From Arenibacter sp. 6A1 (GTDB taxonomy: Bacteria; Bacteroidota; Bacteroidia; Flavobacteriales; Flavobacteriaceae), in NCBI RefSeq assembly GCF_012272855.1, contig NZ_JAAXCQ010000008.1, forward strand, positions 1-64,000: a DNA stretch of 64,000 nucleotides, read 5' to 3'. Of the stretch, positions 60,255 to 64,000 are shown one piece after another. Under the pieces are notes generated by a model, which was given only the letters and a program-made list of their open reading frames with translations, did no database searches and was not told where the DNA came from. The stretch's first letter is position 1, and each line of letters starts with the position of its first letter. A program made the position numbers and the translations under genes.

Positions 60255-61133
60255 ATGCGCAAAATAAAAGAGCTTATTATTGAGAAAACGCTTATGACAA
60301 GCGCCTTAATAACCATTGCCGTAACTCTGGGCATTATATTAGTACTTTCTATTGAAGCCATTCAATTCTTCAGTGAGGTTTCCATTTTCGATTTTTTAAC
60401 CGACACCCAATGGACCCCATTGTTTACCGAGAAACACTTTGGGATATTGCCCCTGCTCTCTGGAACCTTGCTCACTTCTTTTATTGCGATATCCGTGGCC
60501 TTGCCTATTGGGTTGACCATAAGTATTTACTTAAGCGAATACGCCCCTAAAGCTTTTAGAAAAGCCGTTAAACCTTTATTAGAGCTATTGGCCTCTATCC
60601 CTACCGTAGTTTATGGTTTCTTTGCCTTGGTAGTAGTAACGCCTTTTTTACAAGGATTCTTTCCCGATCTTGCCGGCTTTAACTCCCTTTCTGCCGGAAT
60701 AGTGATGGGGATCATGATTATTCCTTATATATCTTCTATCAGTGAGGATGCCTTACATGCCGTTCCTGCTTCCCTTCGTGAAGCTTCTTATGGTATGGGT
60801 GCTACAAAATTACAGACGGCCTTTAAGGTCATTGTTCCCGCAGCCTCCTCCGGAATCATCGTCTCCATAATTTTAGCTATTTCAAGAGCTATTGGGGAAA
60901 CCATGATTGTAGCGATAGCGGCCGGTCAACAACCAAGACTAACCCTAGACCCTACAGTACCGGTAGAGACAATTACCGCCTATATTGTACAGGTAAGCTT
61001 GGGGGATGTACAGCACGGATCCCTAGAGTACCGAACGATATTTGCAGCAGGGATCACCTTATTTACGTTTACCTTCTTGTTGAACACATTGAGTTATAGA
61101 ATTAGAAAAAAATACCAGGAGAAATATGAATAA
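60255..61133 (+). CDS. pstC: Phosphate ABC transporter permease PstC
   Basis: 292 residues, six membrane helices. Permease signature loop EASYGMGATKLQTAFKVIVP followed by AASSGIIVSIILAISRAIGE. The N-terminal FLTDTQWTPLFTEKHFGILP is typical of PstC. Its end overlaps pstA by 8 bp. Confidence 0.95.
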   Translation: MRKIKELIIEKTLMTSALITIAVTLGIILVLSIEAIQFFSEVSIFDFLTDTQWTPLFTEKHFGILPLLSGTLLTSFIAISVALPIGLTISIYLSEYAPKAFRKAVKPLLELLASIPTVVYGFFALVVVTPFLQGFFPDLAGFNSLSAGIVMGIMIIPYISSISEDALHAVPASLREASYGMGATKLQTAFKVIVPAASSGIIVSIILAISRAIGETMIVAIAAGQQPRLTLDPTVPVETITAYIVQVSLGDVQHGSLEYRTIFAAGITLFTFTFLLNTLSYRIRKKYQEKYE

Positions 61134-61980
61134 CATTCAAAAAAATAGGTGGAAAGACCAGGCTTTCAAATTCTGGGGTATTTTCTGTACCATGATAGGA
61201 TTGGTGTTGTTGACCATTTTTATCGGCGACATTCTTATTGATGGTATTCGTAGGATCGATTGGGACTTTATAACCGACCTTCCTTCTCGAAAGGCCGAAA
61301 ACTCCGGTATCTATACCGCCTTAATGGGGAGTATCTGGATTTTAGCCCTTACTACCATCATAGCCTTCCCGGTTGGCGTTGCTGCTGGTATTTATTTGGA
61401 AGAATACGCCAAGAATAACAAACTTGCCGGATTGTTAGAAATCAACATCTCTAATTTAGCCGGTGTCCCATCTATCATATACGGGCTTTTGGGATTGGAA
61501 GTATTTGTAAGAATCATGAATTTGGGAGCTAGTGTCCTAGCAGGTAGTTTAACCTTGTCCCTGCTGATACTTCCTATCGTAATCGTATCGACAAGAGAAG
61601 CTATTAAAGCGGTGCCACAATCTATTAAAGATGCTTCCTTTGCCTTGGGAGCCTCCAAATGGCAAACTATCTGGCACCAAATTCTTCCCGCTTCGGGAGG
61701 AGGAATCCTTACCGGGGTCATTTTGGCCCTTTCCAGAGCTGTGGGAGAGACAGCCCCTTTAATAGTCGTGGGAGCTTTGGCCTATGTGCCCTTTGCACCT
61801 CAAAGCCCCATGGATGAATTTTCGGTCATGCCCATCCAAATATTCAATTGGATCTCTAGGCCACAAGCAGGGTTTATAGAAAACGCCGCCGCTGCGATTA
61901 TCATATTATTGGGCATCACTTTTATAATGAACGGTATAGCGGTATACTTTAGAAATAAATGGCAAAAGAAATGGAAATAA
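61126..61980 (+). CDS. pstA: Phosphate ABC transporter permease PstA
   Basis: 284 residues, six membrane helices. PstA signatures: [39 protein letters not shown] and [20 protein letters not shown] as the ATPase-contact loop. Forms the channel with PstC. Overlaps pstC by 8 bp at its start, and its final codons overlap possible early pstB starts. Confidence 0.95.
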   Translation: MNNIQKNRWKDQAFKFWGIFCTMIGLVLLTIFIGDILIDGIRRIDWDFITDLPSRKAENSGIYTALMGSIWILALTTIIAFPVGVAAGIYLEEYAKNNKLAGLLEINISNLAGVPSIIYGLLGLEVFVRIMNLGASVLAGSLTLSLLILPIVIVSTREAIKAVPQSIKDASFALGASKWQTIWHQILPASGGGILTGVILALSRAVGETAPLIVVGALAYVPFAPQSPMDEFSVMPIQIFNWISRPQAGFIENAAAAIIILLGITFIMNGIAVYFRNKWQKKWK

Positions 61981-61982
61981 CT

Positions 61983-62798
61983 ATGGAGAATCCAAAGAAA
62001 AAAGATGTAGTACTAGATAGCATTGTCGATACTAGCCTTAAAAAGACCCCGAAAATAGAAACCAAAAATATTAAGGTATGGTACGAAGAATTTAATGCCA
62101 TCAAAGGCATTAGCATGAGTATTAAACCTAATACAGTAACTGCTTTTATTGGCCCATCAGGATGTGGAAAATCTACTTTCCTTCGCCTATTCAATAGGAT
62201 GAACGATTATGTAGACGGATTTTCTCTAGAAGGAAAAATTAAGATCAACGGACAAAACATTTACAAGAAAAATGTGAATGTAGAAGAGTTGCGCAAGGAG
62301 GTGGGAATGGTTTTTCAAAAACCAAACCCCTTTCCAAAATCAATATTCGACAATGTCGCCTATGGCCTAAAAATACAAGGCATCAAGGACAAACAGTTGA
62401 TTAATGACCGTGTAATTTCTTCTTTGAAACAAGTAGGATTATGGGAGGAAGTTAAGGACGATTTAAAAAAATCGGGACTGGCCCTTTCAGGAGGACAACA
62501 ACAACGCTTGTGCATTGCAAGGACCTTGGCGGTAGAACCTTCCATTATTTTAATGGACGAACCTACCTCTGCATTAGACCCTATTTCTACGGCAAAAATT
62601 GAAGAACTTATATTTCAGCTAAAACAGAAATATACCATTGTTATTGTTACCCATAATATGCAACAAGCCAGTAGAATCAGTGATTATACTGCCTTTTTCT
62701 ACCTGGGGGAACTCATAGAATTTAATAAAACAAAGAATATCTTTACTAACCCAGAAAAAAAACAAACCGAAAACTACATTACCGGTAGGTTCGGATAA
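61983..62798 (+). CDS. pstB: Phosphate ABC transporter ATPase PstB
   Basis: 271 residues from ATG 61983, two bases after the pstA stop; ATGs at 61959 and 61971 inside pstA are alternatives and would add up to 8 residues. Walker [11 protein letters not shown]-loop [19 protein letters not shown] (the PNPFP form is specific to PstB), signature LSGGQQQR, Walker [15 protein letters not shown] ~25-residue extra N-terminal segment precedes the domain. Powers phosphate import. Confidence 0.95.
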   Translation: MENPKKKDVVLDSIVDTSLKKTPKIETKNIKVWYEEFNAIKGISMSIKPNTVTAFIGPSGCGKSTFLRLFNRMNDYVDGFSLEGKIKINGQNIYKKNVNVEELRKEVGMVFQKPNPFPKSIFDNVAYGLKIQGIKDKQLINDRVISSLKQVGLWEEVKDDLKKSGLALSGGQQQRLCIARTLAVEPSIILMDEPTSALDPISTAKIEELIFQLKQKYTIVIVTHNMQQASRISDYTAFFYLGELIEFNKTKNIFTNPEKKQTENYITGRFG

Positions 62799-62809
62799 AC
62801 AATTTGTAT

Positions 62810-63472
62810 ATGGCAAATGCAACCCACCAACGAGACGTTATAAACCAAGCTGGTTTTAAAATGCTTACTCTTTGCAAATCCCAAATGGAAAAAGCAAAGG
62901 ATGCTTTTATGGAGCACGATAGCGATTTGGCAGAGGAAGTCATCACTAAGGAAGCCCGTGTTAACGCCCTAGATCTTAAGATAGAGGAAGATTGTGAAAA
63001 ATTCTTGGCCCTGTACAATCCCGTAGCCATAGACTTACGGTTCGTCATGGCTATCAGGAAAATTAATTTCGACCTAGAACGAATCGCCGACCATGCCTAT
63101 AGTATTTCGCGCTATGTAGACGATATGGACGAGAAAATTAAACCCGAATTACTCCAAGTCCTACAGTTCGAAAAAATGTACAGTACCATCATGGAGATGT
63201 TCGACTATATTACGACCGCCTATGAGGAGAAAGACGTAAGCCTGGCCAGAAAAGTCTTTAAAAAGGATAAGATCCTAGATCAGATCAATAGAGACTCCTT
63301 TGGAATTATCGAAGAGGAAATAAAAAAGGATATTGCAGTCATTAAACAATCCTTGATTTTATTTTCTGTAGTAAAAAAAATGGAAAGAGTAGGCGATCTG
63401 CTTAAAAACATTGCCGAGGAGATAATATTTTATATAGACGCCGAAGTAGTGAAACACAAGAAAAAAAAATAG
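62810..63472 (+). CDS. phoU: Phosphate signalling protein PhoU
   Basis: 220 residues from ATG 62810; a TTG two codons earlier is less likely. Two three-helix PhoU repeats: the first with EDCEKFLALYNPVAIDLRFV and KINFDLERIADHAYSISRYV, the second with VKKMERVGDLLKNIAEEII. It links the Pst transporter to the Pho two-component system and shuts the regulon off when phosphate is plentiful. No phoR/phoB genes lie in the window. Confidence 0.94.
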   Translation: MANATHQRDVINQAGFKMLTLCKSQMEKAKDAFMEHDSDLAEEVITKEARVNALDLKIEEDCEKFLALYNPVAIDLRFVMAIRKINFDLERIADHAYSISRYVDDMDEKIKPELLQVLQFEKMYSTIMEMFDYITTAYEEKDVSLARKVFKKDKILDQINRDSFGIIEEEIKKDIAVIKQSLILFSVVKKMERVGDLLKNIAEEIIFYIDAEVVKHKKKK

Positions 63473-63568
63473 GAATAAAGGCCATGCCCTTGTTGTGTAA
63501 TGTATTGGCACTCTCTATTTTTTTATAAATTAATGCCATTTTAACATCCAAGATTGTTAGGTTTTAAT

Positions 63569-63576
63569 TAGGTTTG
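63569..63576 (+). promoter_or_regulatory. -7 promoter box TAGGTTTG of the PiT gene
   Basis: TAnnTTTG box 25 bp before the ATG. A single TTAAC lies at 63541-63545 but without a proper second repeat, so Pho control is unclear. Confidence 0.5.
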
Positions 63577-63601
63577 CACCGTTGCTTTTTAACAAATAGT
63601 T

Positions 63602-64000
63602 ATGGATAATATATATTTCTTAATGATTATTGCCCTTGTCTTTTTGGCAGCGGCAGATTTGGTAGTAGGCGTTAGTAATGATGCCGTTAATTTCCTGAAT
63701 TCTGCAATAGGATCTAAGGCTATTTCTTTTAGAACCATTATGATCGTTGCCAGCTTGGGAATTGCCATTGGAGCGATTTTTTCGAGTGGAATGATGGAGG
63801 TTGCCAGAAAGGGGATCTTTAATCCGAGTGAATTTATGTTCAGTGAGATTATGATCATCTTTATGGCGGTCATGATCACCGACATTCTTCTCCTGGATTT
63901 TTTCAATACCATAGGAATGCCTACCTCTACTACGGTATCGATCGTTTTTGAACTTTTGGGAGCCGCCGTAGCGATGGCCTTTATAAAAGTTGCCAATACA
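63602..64000 (+). CDS. Inorganic phosphate transporter, PiT family (5' part)
   Basis: The first 133 residues; the gene runs past the window end. It starts MDNIYFLMIIALVFLAAADL and has the PiT signature GVSNDAVNFLNSAIGSKAIS plus GMPTSTTVSIVFELLGAAVA. It is a low-affinity phosphate importer driven by protons or sodium, complementing the high-affinity Pst system directly upstream. Confidence 0.92.
   Translation, partial: MDNIYFLMIIALVFLAAADLVVGVSNDAVNFLNSAIGSKAISFRTIMIVASLGIAIGAIFSSGMMEVARKGIFNPSEFMFSEIMIIFMAVMITDILLLDFFNTIGMPTSTTVSIVFELLGAAVAMAFIKVANT

Noticed and set aside
63541-63556. Pho box before the PiT gene
   Set aside because: TTAAC is present once; the position 11 bp later reads GATTG, so the direct repeat is missing.

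Overview
The window is about 64 kb of chromosome from a member of the Bacteroidota, almost certainly a (probably marine) Flavobacteriaceae species. The evidence is the gene content (TonB-dependent receptors with carboxypeptidase-like N-termini, DUF3078 and DUF2141 proteins, a feoA-feoB-Cys-rich cassette, TAATG-coupled operons). The promoters agree: they follow the Bacteroidota pattern TTG-N19/20-TAnnTTTG and are repeated with exact spacing in front of many genes. No phage, integrase, transposase or CRISPR array was seen.

Layout. 1-0.9 kb: two strong leftward promoters and what looks like the leader of an rRNA operon lying outside the window. 0.9-10.2 kb (minus strand): an RND efflux operon led by a GbsR/MarR-like regulator, then a 7-alpha-hydroxysteroid-dehydrogenase-like SDR, a double META-domain lipoprotein and a second regulator of the same family. 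An 18-bp palindrome is shared by two of these promoters. 10.4-17.3 kb: glutamate-synthase-like flavoprotein, an overlapping pair of related membrane proteins, a dicarboxylate/amino-acid symporter and an AGCS symporter with an extracytoplasmic N-terminal extension. 17.4-18.2 kb: two identical tRNA-Asn genes plus the stub of a third, embedded in REP-like repeats. 18.3-24.2 kb: rseP, a SCO protein, the ferrous iron system feoA-feoB-Cys-rich protein, and a HigBA locus whose toxin is frameshifted at the start codon.

24.5-35.6 kb: small envelope proteins, an S9 peptidase, then a metal (probably manganese) locus: mntR, binding protein, ATPase and two permeases with winged-helix-like tails. A TonB receptor and a thioredoxin-like protein are divergent from it across a shared control region. 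35.7-37.8 kb: lycopene cyclase and polyprenyl synthase, converging. 38.0-44.7 kb: a second RND pump in the order TetR-TolC-MFP-RND. 44.9-57.6 kb: MORN-like protein, TonB receptor, aspS, ClC channel, cold-shock protein, tadA, dxs, DUF3078 protein and dgt. 57.9-64 kb: a phosphate locus (OprO/P porin, pstSCAB, phoU and the start of a PiT transporter) with two near-identical Pho-box-like direct repeats.

The most unusual feature is a family of six dispersed 77-92 bp intergenic elements with fixed ends (GCGTTAGGGA...AACGCCC) and a variable internal hairpin whose two arms change together. This points to a structured RNA or a repeat kept for its fold. Two further repeat families sit in operon spacers and near gene ends.
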